From positions 1,041,001-1,105,000 of the forward strand of contig CAJNDS010002080.1 of the NCBI GenBank assembly GCA_905221605.1: a stretch of DNA of 64,000 bases. Reading direction: 5' to 3'. Under the pieces are notes generated by a model, which did not search any database, was not told where the DNA came from, and was given only the letters and a program-made list of their open reading frames with translations. Below are positions 23,601-34,046 of the stretch, piece by piece. A program made the position numbers and the translations under genes. Positions within the stretch are counted from its first letter, which is position 1, and each line of letters starts with the position of its first letter. The stretch comes from Symbiodinium natans. Taxonomy: Eukaryota > Sar > Dinophyceae > Suessiales > Symbiodiniaceae.

Positions 23601-24706
23601 CTCCGCGCGAGTTCGAGCAACCAGCCTTAAGGAAGCAAAGCTGCGAGGCTCAACATGGCTCAACCAACACAACACGAGCCTCCATTTGAGAGCGAAAGAG
23701 AACTTCGTATAACTTTTTAGAAGATGTTAGAAAGCTCACCACCGCACAACGGCAGAGGTCTTCCAGGCACGGGTGTGAGATTCCGCTGGCCGTCGTGAAC
23801 CAGCTGATAAGTGACAAGCCCTACAGTTCTTGCGAGGACCAAGGTGACCTGAAACCATCGAACGCAACGCGGAGCTGACTCGAGTTAAAGCAGGGTATGG
23901 GCTGTATTTTGGCAAATCAAATTCCGGAAAGCCGGAGTGAAGGGGTCTTTCCAGTCCGCAACCTGCTTGATGATGGTTATGGCCTTCACGACGCCCCCTA
24001 TGAATCCCTCCCCTGACGACCGAGTTTGGAAGGCACAAAAACCAGGACGGAGGTGCCCCGAGGCCTTCATTCAAGGCCGACGTACAAAGTTGACTACACG
24101 AAGTTGCCCAGCAAAGCGAGGGCAAAATACCAAGACGCTGAAGCTCGACAAACAGGGGCATGAAGGAAGCATTGCACAGACGCAGCAAAAAAAGAAACAA
24201 CAAACTCTGCAGGGCTGGACTTCCCGCTTTCCTGCTGGCCCGTAAGCCCGGTGAAATCCAGAGTGTTTCCAGTCTTCAATCGAGGAGCCACTCGTGGCCA
24301 TGGACTACATCAAAAGGTCCGTGGGTCGCTTCATGGCCAGCCACAGCTGCTGCCAAGGCCTTGCAAAAGTTGCCGGTTTCCTCCACGAAGTCCATGCTTA
24401 TTTGAAAAGGCACCTGACCGTTGCAGAGCGTGACCCTGCCGATTGACCATCAACTCATATCAACTCTTTCAATTTTGGGTAACGTCTGCCCGGCCCCACC
24501 CGGCCTCGTGGTAAACCACACCCTTCACTGTCTCCACAGAGATCTTGGTGCCATGGCTAGCCCGTGTGAAGACGTGGACTTCGTTGCCACGGCGTACGAG
24601 TGCTTCGCTGAGGTTGGTCACGTAGGGAGCCACAACGCCGCCCGATACAGTGTGGACCGTCTCCCACGCCAACATGCAAACGGAGAGCCTCAGATGAGTC
24701 GCGCAG
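20606..24706 (-). CDS. GT-B glycosyltransferase, GT4-like, about fourteen exons
   Basis: GT-B enzymes transfer a sugar from a nucleotide donor held between two Rossmann-like domains. Minus exons in order: 24,505-24,706 (MLAWETVHTVSGGVVAPYV, LSEALVRRGNEVHVFTR), about 24,280-24,413 (PFDVVHGHEWLL), 23,964-23,997 (VKAITIIKQ), 23,540-23,600 (VLTIHSTEQGR), 23,342-23,425 (LEGEAFNMFDKLFAASQTV), 23,129-23,188 (VQVVHNG), 22,502-22,581, 22,252-22,308 (VLLYSGRLLPQKGPDVLLE), 22,109-22,160 (DAHFIIAG), one or two unresolved exons at 21.4-21.85 kb, 21,108 to about 21,215 (AEVVIPARQDNYGVSVIE, SWAAGR), 20,936-21,011 (PVVGSCGELPRLV, TGYLV), 20,798-20,844 (SIAWGLCKICENREH), 20,606-20,737 (FLWDFLAKRTEEAY, TAG stop). 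Most joins keep frame. The GT4 EX7E signature reads D-N-Y-G-V-S-V-I-E. Donor and acceptor are unknown; the glucan context suggests alpha-glucan synthesis. Confidence 0.82.
22037..22072. repeat. (GA)n tract in a glycosyltransferase intron
   Basis: A short GA dinucleotide run followed by poly-A, directly downstream (minus sense) of the exon 22,109-22,160. A similar (CT)n tract occupies about 23,465-23,505 in another intron of the same gene. Confidence 0.85.
22600..23035. repeat. Compound 9-bp array (AATATTAAG)n then (ATTCATCAT)n
   Basis: From about 22,609 to 22,720 imperfect AATATTAAG units, then from about 22,725 to 23,030 some thirty ATTCATCAT units, both with a 9-bp period. The array fills most of the 547-bp intron 22,582-23,128 of the glycosyltransferase gene. 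The Phe-Ile and Met-Asn reading frames across it are artefacts of a stop-free 9-bp unit. Confidence 0.95.
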
Positions 24707-24809
24707 CTATGTGAATTCTTGCCTGCTCTATGTCTTGCTCCTGCTTGCGCCAGGCCACGGACCCTGGCTGACAACGAAGTCCTGACGGAGCTGCAGCAAG
24801 CTGCACGTG

Positions 24810-24995
24810 TCAGAAACATTCAGGTCGGGACATTGCCCTCGTGCCACATGGCGTCCTCTGTGCTTTCCATGCACGTCAAAACGCGATCGTTGCCGCGAGC
24901 ATTCAAAGGCTCCATCAAGGTGCGCTCCAGCCTCTCCAAGTGCGTGGCCTTGCGCAGACTTGCACCGGCTTGGAAGAGCCGCTTGCTTTCTCTCA
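24810..24995 (-). CDS. Exon-like segment upstream of the glycosyltransferase
   Basis: A minus frame preceded by a possible AG acceptor encodes KRLFQAGASLRKATHLERLE, then LNARGNDRVLTCMESTEDAM and WHEGN before a TGA near 24,813. The pattern [Asp]-x-V-[x]-T-C-x-E-S-x-E-x...E-G faintly resembles the VTVCNESDKVLVFERG strand of the intact branching enzyme, so it may be part of a degenerate branching-enzyme C domain or an N-terminal extension of the glycosyltransferase. It is coding by composition only. Confidence 0.4.
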
Positions 24996-25050
24996 CTTAT
25001 TCATTTTTGTAATTAACCACTTGCAAGCCCATCAGTTGCTAACACGAAAG

Positions 25051-25084
25051 GTTTAGGGTTTAGGGTTTAGGGTTTAGGGTTTAG
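25051..25084. repeat. Short TTTAGGG array, about five units
   Basis: Perfect GGTTTAG units in intergenic or intronic DNA of the minus-strand glucan block. Confidence 0.95.
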
Positions 25085-25254
25085 CAAACATGAAAGGTTT
25101 ACGGTCAACATCTGAACATATTGGCAGGTCGGCACAACCAATCTCGAACATGAGACAACAAACCGCAGTTTCGAGACCACCCGCTCCCACAACAGCCCAC
25201 ATTCGCGAAAAAAAGACAATTGTAGCGAGACCTTCGGATCTTATGCACATGTTG

Positions 25255-25440
25255 TCACTGAGCCTTGGAGGAAGGCTCCGCCACAGCCCGGCGTGAGCCG
25301 GGCAGAAGTCTGCTAAAATCGCTGAGGTCTTTCTGGCAGAAGTCGCAGCCGAAGCCGCCAGACTCCACCGGATCCTTGGCCGCTTCATGGCTTGACAAGG
25401 GAAGGACAAGGGAAGCAACTGGAAAGATTTGATTTCCGAA
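25255..25440 (-). CDS. Exon-like segment, possible fragment of the degenerate branching-enzyme module
   Basis: A minus frame ending at TGA about 25,255 encodes DPVESGGFGCDFCQKDLSDF followed by SRLLPGS. The intact enzyme has PIEDGGFGFDYRLAMAIPDM then FIKLL, and both share a Gly-Gly-Phe-Gly-x-Asp-aromatic core at similar spacing. If real, it continues the barrel of the module at 27.6-29.5 kb. The match is short, so chance cannot be excluded. Confidence 0.35.
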   Translation of the reverse strand, partial: FGNQIFPVASLVLPLSSHEAAKDPVESGGFGCDFCQKDLSDFSRLLPGSRRAVAEPSSKAQ

Positions 25441-25639
25441 GCAGGAACGATCTGTCAAGTGTGCCGGGCAAATAGCACAGTCAAGATTCGCACACGGAGT
25501 CGACGTCGCCACTGCCAATAATGACAACATCTCTGCCGGCGTCCTGCTGATCCCCAGTTTGGGCGCGGACGTTTTGCTGCTGAAGCCGCTACTCGCGCAA
25601 CCCACATCTGCAATGATGGCACCCAAAACGGGCGTTGCT

Positions 25640-27290
25640 TTTCTATCTCAGATGCTTGTTATAAGTTTGCAGCATATGGCTGGCTAGGGTCTGAAGCACT
25701 GGCTACTTCCTTGAGGACAAACGTCTAGCGTCTCTTCTTGTAAGGTTTGCTCGGTACACCAGCTTTAGTTCTCGGCTGACCCATACACCACAGACCACAG
25801 CAACACCACTCGGGTTCGGGTCACGAGCAAGTGCAAAACACCAGCAAAGACGACCCTTTCTTTCCCAGGCGGCGGACGGCCTCTTAGCTAGGAGAGCAGA
25901 TCGGGTTTTGGGCCCTCTGCTATCCCCCCCAACCCCCTCAACCGTGGGCAAGTGGCACCAACTTTCGCAGAGGCTTCATCCAAAATTGCCACGACATCTT
26001 TCGCGTAGCTGCCATGCCCTTGCCCCCTCATGTGTAAAAACCATCTCTAGAGCACGGTGAACGAAAGAGTTTATGGGATTAACCTGTTTCAGAGCACGGG
26101 TTCGCTCTCTTCCGCTACATGAAGTTCAGCACCGACGGATATGGGCACTTCGATGTCATCGCTTTCAGGAGGGCCACGCTTCACGTGCTGCCGGTGTAAC
26201 CCTTATATACCTCTCGCCACCGATGACTTTCTTGTCTCTCTTTTAGCGACGGGAACCAAGGCCCAGGGCAACCCGGCACTATCTCCAGCTGGCCGAGGTA
26301 GCGGGGAGCGCCTTGCCGAACAGCCTGAAGCCGAGCCCAAATTGTCCCGTTCCGACCGAGCCGCGAGGAGGAGCCGATCCAAAAGGAGTTCAACATCAGC
26401 CGGCCGCGACGAAACCAAAAGGATGCAAACCGGAGATTGCGGTCGAAAAGCGTATCAGGAGTTGCGGCACTGTCGCTCACCCACTACTTCGGCCGGCTCT
26501 TCCAATCTCAGCAAAGCAAAGCTTTCAGCCTACAGGAGAAGCTGGCGGGCAAAATCCACAGGCTCCAGCGCGAACAGGCCGAAGAGCATTGCAGGTTCAC
26601 ACGGTGGATTCTGTTGCGAGGAAAAGGCAACATCCGGAGACGCTCGCGCTAGAGGCCGGGCAGAAGCGAGCTTCTCGTTACAGCAAAAACGGACGGCAAC
26701 GCAGTGCCGGCAAGTTGCCCTTGCCACGTTTGTGACAAGTGCGTTGTGCCCAGCGTACGACACCGGTGTTGTGACGAGCTTGTGGCACCTTGGTGCGTGT
26801 CAACAAATTTCCAAGCACAGGTTCCTGCATTTCAATTATCTGCCGGGTGGCCCTCGCAGGCGAGGTCACCGCGAGCAGCAACCGTTTTCTTTCCTTGAAA
26901 GCACATGGCCACTTAAGACACAGGTCTCTGGCTGGGCAGAGGAAGCTCGCCGGCTTCTTGTGGACGAGGTGAGGGATAATCAATGCTAGGGGGGGAGTGG
27001 ACTTGCTTCTACACGCCGACGAACTCCGAACGGCTGTTGACACGGGGGACTCCCAACTGACATGCGTCGAGCTCGGCTTCCTTTTCTAGACGGCAACAAA
27101 ACCAGAGGCGAGGTCCGTGGCGTTTTATCGTTCTCGGAAAAAGCTTCTGTCCGAGGACACTTCCAGGTGCCTCGCCTTGCCTTCCTGGTGTGTCCTCCGC
27201 CGCTGAGCGCAGCACTTCCCCCCCCCCCTGCCGCGGCAAGAGGGCAGAGCAGGGACTTCTATACATACCCCAAACTCTTCAAGCTCGCAC
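25640..27290. other. No assigned exon
   Basis: A 282-residue plus-strand frame (26,141-26,989) and several minus frames compete here. All are Arg/Ser-rich, without motif or splice support. The stretch lies between recognisable exons of the degenerate branching-enzyme module and may be a long intron. Confidence 0.35.
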
Positions 27291-27579
27291 GCCTAGGCTG
27301 AGTGAAAAACCGGCATAATTAGCTCAAATTCGGACAGCCTTGACTTCACACATGCCAAGAATGGCCCGGGGCTTGAACTCGCAACTTTCCTATGTAGCAT
27401 GTTAAGCACAAGCGGGGATGATCCCGCGTCCTTTGCGGCCAACTTCGCAAGGGAGGCCATGATCATGGCGAAATTGGCCGCCGGGGTCTCCGCCTCATCC
27501 TCGCTCCCCTCCACACCCGGCAGACCATCCTCATGCACAGCATTCTAGAAGCAAGTCTCGATCGCAGGCAGGCCTCAAT

Positions 27580-29486
27580 TCCTAAGACCACTAAGTCTCG
27601 GCATGCATTGGGGCTAGTCTGTGACCCGGCTTCCGAGTTCAGCCGAAGATCCATTCGGAATCCATCGACTCCAGTCTCCACCCAATGCCTGCACAAGGCA
27701 CTGTCAAAGCACCTGATGTGCCCCGTCAAGAGGCTTACTTCGTGCTTTGCGGACAACGGCAGCTGAACAAGCAAACTATCAAGGGCCACAGCCACCATCA
27801 CTGCTCAAAGCTGGTCAAGTTGCTTGATCGAATACAGCAGATGTTGAGCGACCTCTTTCCGAGCGAAATCGAAGCTCCTCACCGCCGCACGGGTGTTTTC
27901 AGCTTGGAAATACCATCGCGGTAGGCTGGACAGGGAAGGGTCGGCACCAGACGCCAGGTCCAAGATGACAGCCAGGCCAAGGTCATGTGCCTTCTGAAGG
28001 AATGCCAAGAAGTCTGGTGGATCTCCCAAGGTTGGCGAGACTGTCATGAGGCTGCCCGCCGAGAATCGGGCCTCTGCATTGTGGAGCCCTTTGAGGAGGA
28101 CACCATGATAGCCAGAATGAGCAGCGCGCTGCAGAAGAGAGCGCGCAAACTTCAAGCTTGGCTTCTGGCCTTTCTGCGCCACAAGCGTGATGTCAAACTC
28201 ATAAAGGTGGAGCCTTTTGCCCTTGAGCTCCAATTTTTGATGAAGGTCTTTCCTGGATGGACCCCGGCTGATGCTGGTGGGCCAGACGACTGCATTCTGA
28301 GATTTCGTCTTGGAATTGATGGCGTAGCGAATGGCCCAAGGAGGGATCATCTCTGTTGCCTCCCCTTCGTTCGGCACAATGTACAGCCTGTACTGGCTGC
28401 CCTTTGTGAGTGCTGCGTTTAGGGGAGTCCCGATCTGACAGCACCAAATCTCTGCATTATCTTTGGCCTTTGCAAGGGGGGTACCTGTACGGTTCCACCC
28501 ATTGAAGTCTCCGAAGAGGTACACCTCTTTGGCATTCGGAACCCATTCTCTGTAGGTCCATCTTCCGCCGTCACCGTGGTGCAAGCCGAAGTCTTTAAAG
28601 ACCGTGGACAAGTATTCCAGGCTTCCTGGGCTGCGCGCGCTTCTCTCTCTGAGCTTCACAGCCACAAACCGTTTTTGGCTTCCTATAAGAGAGCTCTGCA
28701 TATTCCAAAAAGTCTTAGACGGGGTCATGAGATGCTCTGAGTGCGAGCACGAGGAACCCAGCTTCGCGAGGGCCTCTTTGCAGCGCTTGGCCCGCTCCTC
28801 GCAGCGAGCCTTTCGCTCCTCTGGAGAGACTGTCATCTTGGAGCTCTTCTCGTTGCCCTTCGCCTCCTGGGTTGGGCAGCTTAAGCACAATAAACGTTGC
28901 AGAGACGGACTTGCCAGAGTTACGGATACTAGCAGTTGGCACTCTCAATGTTCTGCAGAGGAGATTCAGAGCTGCTGGACTTCGAGGTAGGAGATGGCCT
29001 GCAGAAGCTCCTCTCTCTGCGCAGCACGGCGCTCTTTGGAGTTGCTTTCGCCGTTGAACGAGATGAATGAGGAGAGTCGAGAAGGTCCATCGTCGAGGGT
29101 CCGAGGACCATTGCTTCTGGATAAACTAAGCCGGCATCGATGGAAGGGTCAAAGAACTCATCCCGAGTCGAAGCTGCCGGAACTACAGATGGCTGCCTGC
29201 TCAATGGTGCAGGCTTCCATGTTTTCTTGGGGACGTCCGCTTCCAGCACGCTCTGGCTGCAAACGGTGTAGTCTCCTGGAAAGTAGATGTGGAACATGCC
29301 ATCTGGCCAAATTGGGCTGCAGATTGTGGAACCATTTGGAGCGATCAGCGCGAAAATTGCGTCAAAGTAGATGTGTAGCGTCACACAGCTGTCAAGATTG
29401 AAGCGGAATTGCCGCAGGTACTTCTTCCCACCATCACTTATCTCGAGCGCCAAGTTCACATCTGTTGGCGTGTCGATGTTTTGCTC
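27580..29486 (-). CDS. Second branching-enzyme-like module, catalytically degenerate
   Basis: A first exon, about 28,935-29,486, encodes an unassigned domain (ISDGGKKYLRQFRFNLDSC, FALIAPNGSTICSPIWPDG) and a Ser/Pro-rich linker. A second, about 27,810-28,880, starts with charged helices (SPEERKARCEERAKRC), then a clear CBM48 (YREWVPNAKEVYLFGDFNGW), then a GH13-like part (LHLYEFDITL, FLQKAHDLGLAVILDLASG). A third, about 27,600-27,682, gives HWVETGVDGFRMDL. Family region I (DVVHSH) reads DLASGAD, losing the substrate-binding His. Region II keeps its Asp in GFRMDL. Regions III and IV are not recognisable. This predicts a non-catalytic glucan-binding paralogue. The intron 29,487-29,573 is GA-AG and phase 0, allowing in-frame fusion to the intact enzyme upstream. 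Otherwise it is a tandem duplicate with its own start. Confidence 0.62.
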
Positions 29487-29561
29487 CTATGCGTAGCACA
29501 TGCAAATCCGATCTACAGAATATGTGCGGACACAGTAAAGTATCTGCTGGCTTTCAGGGGC

Positions 29562-32393
29562 TCATAGAGGCTCCTGGAGCCAGCGAGCATCAAGCCACAC
29601 GCGAATGCCACCCTCCAGCAGAGAGGCCGGCGCAAGCACTTGCGCGGTGCGCGCCGGGATGTACAAGAGGCATGATGACGGCCTGCAGTGGCGAGACGCG
29701 AGCAACATGACGGGTTGTGGGCAGTGCCAATGTCCAAGAATCTGCACCTACTTCCCCATCTTCCCCCCATATCCGTGCCTGTTATGTGTGGGTCCCCCCG
29801 AGGGCAGGGGCTTGCCATGCCCCTCCTCCAGTCGACAGTGACCACCGAAACGCTCTTCGTCGGTGTCCAACACAATGCGCATCGCCTCGTCCTTTGCGAT
29901 GCCCACCTCCGAGGCCATTGGCTTATCCCTGAAGCCCTCCGCATTTCTCCGTATCTCTCCATAGCTGTGGCTTAGATTCGCTTAGCTGTTCAGCAAGAAA
30001 TTTACACTCCTGATCCGCACTCTGAAATAATCCGGCCAAGCTGCTTTGTAGCCTTGAAAGCTCCGGCCGGGATCCAGGTTTACCACGAAGGTGAGGCTAC
30101 CACGTTCAAAGACCAGCACTTTGTCGCTTTCATTGCAGACTGTGACAAACTCATGCTCTGAACTCAGCCACTTGAACCGATTCTCCAGGGCTATCATCAA
30201 TTCGTCGAAGTTCTGGAAGTACTTGTAGCGCAACGCCTGGTCGTCAGGCAAGTCCCACCTCCGCCTGCAGAAGTGGTGGCTCCAGCCATTGCTTTGCTGC
30301 GGGAAGTCCACCCATTCCGGGTGTCCAAACTCGTTGCCCATGAAGTTCAGGTACCCCGCGCCCCCAATGCCCAGCACCAGCAGCCGAAGCACCTTGTGCA
30401 AGGCCAGGCCGCGATCCACCACGATCGAAGGCTCTGGGCACTCCGCCAAGCTCATGCCGTAGTACATCTCTTGATCCATCAACCAGAAGGCAATGGTCTT
30501 GTCTCCAACAATGGACTGGTCATGTGACTCCAAGTATCCAATACACTTCTCTTTCCAGCGCTTGTTCGTAAGGGTGTGGCAAATGAAACCTACATCCCAG
30601 CGGTCATCAGGAACTTCTCGGAGGAGCTTGATGAACATATCAGGAATCGCCATCGCTAGCCGATAGTCAAATCCAAAGCCACCGTCCTCGATGGGAAGGC
30701 AAAGGGTCGGCATGCCACTTACGTCTTCTGCCACGGTGATCGCGGAAGGCAATATGGAATGGATCAAGTCGTTGGCCAGCATCAGATAGACTTGCCCTTC
30801 GAGATCTGCATCCCCACCAAAATAGTCATGATAGCTTCCGGAGTAGCCTTTGCCAATGCCATGTGAGAGATAAAGCATGGATGTGACTCCGTCAAACCGG
30901 AAGCCATCGAAACGAAATTCTTCCAGCCAATACCGTATGTTCGAGAGAAGGAAACGAAGCACTTCATGCTTCGTAAAGTGAAACAACTTGGAATCCCATT
31001 GAGCATGATGGCCTTTGCGTCCGCCATGGGTGTAGCAGTGATCAGTCCCGTCCATCATTGCAATGCCATCCAGTGAGTTGGACGAGCAATGAGCATGAAC
31101 CAGGTCCATGATCACTGTTAGCCCCAGCGCATGAGCGCGGTCCACAAGCTTTTTCAATTCCTCTGGCGTTCCACATCGGCTTGCCGGCGCGAAGTAGGAA
31201 GTAACGTGGTAGCCGAAGGATCCATAGAAGGCATGCTCAGCAACCGCCATCAACTGGACTGTGTTGTATCCCATACGTTTGATTCGTGGAAGCACGGTCT
31301 CTGAAAACTCCACATAGGTGGCCACTTTGGGCTCCTTTGAACTCATCCCCACATGCGCCTCATAGATCTTTGGAGACGCAGGCTTGTGCGGCCTGGCAGG
31401 GGGGCCAATGGGAACAGGCTCTGCAGCATTGTGAGGATTGTGCGCCGACGTCCCTTCTATCAGGTTGATTTCACTGGCCTGTCGTGCTTGAAAACATATC
31501 GTTCCTCCTTTGGTGGAAGCCAGAAAACACCATTGAAAAGGTTGGTGTTGTGATCCTGCCACGCCAGCTGAGCCCAAGCAGGCACCCTCTCGATCCACTT
31601 GTGATCGACGGTCTCTACTCCTCAACAGCAAGGCTGCGGGCTTTGCAACCTTTCCCCGGACTATCTCTTGACAAGCGTGGAGCAAGACTTCATCTTCCGG
31701 CTATCATGCAGCAATCATGCCTGCTAGTTGCCATCGAGGCGCGAACTTTCACCTGACACTTGTGCTGGATGGCCGGCTTCCCACCGGGCAAATCCGGAAG
31801 CTCCACGTACCAGCGTCCAAATCCCTGCTGGAAGGAAGGGGGGGGGGGCTTACAGTTCAGAGGTGAGATGCACATCCTGCAGAACGCTATCCAATGGACA
31901 CATTTCTACCGAGGTGGCCGGATCACTCACACACACAAGAGCAGGATGAGGTTGCTTGAAGCTCGGTGTTGTTAGCATCCTGGCATGCGAACCCAGCCTC
32001 TGACTTTAAAGGCACGGTGTTCTCCCAGCCGTTGAACTCACCGATGAGGAAAACTTGTTTCGCATTGGGTAGCCATTCACGGTAGGTGATGCCCTTTTCC
32101 TGCTGGCAAGACTATTCAACTGGCTCGGCACTGCGAAGGCTCACAACGTCACAAGGTGCTGCCAGTCCTGCCGAGTGAAACCAAACTCCCGATAGCCCTC
32201 CGCGAACTTTGCAAGTCCCCCCTCCAGCTTCTCCAACTCATCTTTCCACCACCTTGCAACGCAATCAGCACAGAGGGATTCTTTCAGACCTTGGTATCTA
32301 TGCAGCCGCGCGCCTGAAGCTTTTCACTCGCTCCCATATGAGGTCTCCGACGGACTTTAGAGTCGGGTCCACGTCGAACACTTTCAGCGACAT
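29562..32393 (-). CDS. GBE1: 1,4-alpha-glucan (starch/glycogen) branching enzyme, GH13_8
   Basis: Cleaves an alpha-1,4 glucan chain and re-attaches it through an alpha-1,6 bond. Minus exons: 32,314-32,393 (ATG at 32,391-32,393, in-frame TGA upstream), 32,168-32,252 (N-terminal helices, GLAKFAEGYREFGF), 31,998-32,099 (CBM48, YREWLPNAKQVFLIGEFNGW), 31,732-31,824, 31,479-31,612 (PKEERYVFKHDR), 30,045-31,392 (barrel), about 29,790-29,906 (RIVLDTDEERFGG), 29,574-29,682 (LLYIPARTAQVL). By my count region II GFRFDG holds the nucleophile near Asp332, region III VAEDVSGMP the acid near Glu387, and region IV ESHDQ the third carboxylate near Asp456, so all catalytic residues are present. Length is about 690 residues, as in GBE1. 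All resolved introns start GC or GA and keep phase. The stop is at 29,562-29,564 unless the GA-AG intron 29,487-29,573 is used, which would extend the protein. A single long exon carries most of the barrel. Confidence 0.93.
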
Positions 32394-32451
32394 GGCGGAC
32401 GCCGCAATTCATGGTTGAGAAGTTGACAACTTTCAGGTGTCTCAAGACGGC

Positions 32452-33176
32452 TTATTGTTCCTGTGGACGTCTAGGCTTGTATCTGATTAATCTGGCATCT
32501 GATCCGTGATCCTGACTCAACGCAGACAATACTCCAAGGGGATCACCCATTCTGTTCATGTTCGTGTCGACTTCAATGCGAACTTGCTGCACACACTCAG
32601 CTGCAGGCGAACACATAATCTGAATTCGCATCCCAGAATACGGAGAGGTGCCGTGCAACACCTCACCTAGCAGCCGCGACCTCCCACTGAACAGCTTTGG
32701 GCGTCCGGCAGCGGCACTCCTTGGCCCTCTGCTATTCTTTGACCTCAGAATCTTCGGAATCTTGGCTTCCAAGATGTCCTTGCGCACTGCATCCCCCGCG
32801 AGCGGCGAGCGCCCTGCTGATCTTGGCCTCTGCCCGAAGCACGAATGCAGCAGTGGCCTTCACGTTCTGCGTATGTGTTTCAGGCTAACTTCGGAAGCGA
32901 AGCGCCACAAGTCGCACAGTGCCTCTGGAATACCGACCTTGTCGCACAGTCTCCTGGAGGCATCAGCATCGATGACCGAGCAGCACGAAAACAAAAAACA
33001 CAGGCGACTTCGAACTTTAGACCCTGCAAGGACTCGTCTCCGGCTTCCATGTCGACCCAAACTGTCGATTTCAAAGAGGGAGACCTACAAACGGCGGGCG
33101 GATCACATGAATCGTTAGTCTGGCCGACTTTGATTTGGTACCCTAGTTGTGATGATTTAACAGTTCCCCGAACCAA
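32452..33176 (-). CDS. 3' exons of an unidentified gene upstream of the branching enzyme
   Basis: The last exon, about 32,452-32,787, ends in TAA and encodes a basic segment (GPRSAAAGRPKLFSGRSRLL) then SGMRIQIMCSPAAECVQQVR. Further minus frames at about 32,880-33,000 (VIDADASRRLCDKVGIPEAL) and about 33,000-33,140 (STVWVDMEAGDESLQGLKFE) look like earlier exons of the same gene. No family was recognised. Only 58 bp separate its stop from the branching-enzyme ATG, consistent with the tightly packed, co-oriented arrays known in dinoflagellates, where mRNAs are separated by spliced-leader trans-splicing. Confidence 0.5.
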
Positions 33177-34046
33177 ACATTGCTCATGTGCTCAGTGGCG
33201 GACAGCCCGAGCGGCATGCCCAGCATCCCACGTCCCACAAGGAGACCAAGCCTGGTCCGAGATTTTGGGACGAATCAATGCATGAAATCCAGCAAGACAG
33301 CCAAGTTTCAATGGCCATTTGCGAGTGCAAGTCCCAAAACGCAATCCGAACAAAACAAGCAGCTTTCATGAACTGAAAGGCACATCAAAGCTTCACGGGA
33401 GTGCCCGGGAGGGGAGACATGTTCCTCAAATCCCGGTACAGCCCTGGTGGTTGCTTTTTTGAACTTGCCTGTACCCATCGTCAACAGAGTTTTCAAAGAG
33501 CGAAAGTGGCCGGCACAGACTCATAAGCACGCTCGACCCAAGAGAGCCCTTTATGCCTCTACAAGAGATCACACATAGGCTGACCTCAACATCGACCTGC
33601 AGGGCAAGAACCGCCGGTTTCCACCCAAGTGTTCAGCAAGGAGCCTGTTGGGCCAATTTCAAACGGAATTACTAGTGCCTTTCCTTCTCTATTCTGTGAC
33701 GTGTTGCCCCTCTCTCCCCCAGGCTGCGCCGATTCCATAGACCCACATAGACCCACGCCAAGGGCGAGCAGCGATTGAGGTGGAATCCATACATGAGCGA
33801 CGTACCGAGCTCAAGCATGTGAGATTCAGTGAGAAATCACAGCGCAGCGATCGCCACCACCTAGGCTTTGCTTAAGGCATGAACGGTTTTGCACTCGACT
33901 CTCCCAATGCCATCGAGCATTGCTTCTGGACGTGTTCGTGGACGCCGTCTTCGGATCACCTTTTCTTGTCATTTGTTTTCTCAAGTCGCTTTCAAGTACA
34001 GTCCTGAAAAGGAGGCCCCTGACTGTGAAGTCGGATGTGATGCACA

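Noticed and set aside
26141-26989. 282-codon plus-strand frame
   Set aside because: Low-complexity Arg/Ser/Lys composition, no motif and no partner exons. Length alone is not enough.
27350-27400. tRNA-like GTTCAAGCCCC on the minus strand
   Set aside because: The T stem does not pair and no cloverleaf can be drawn.
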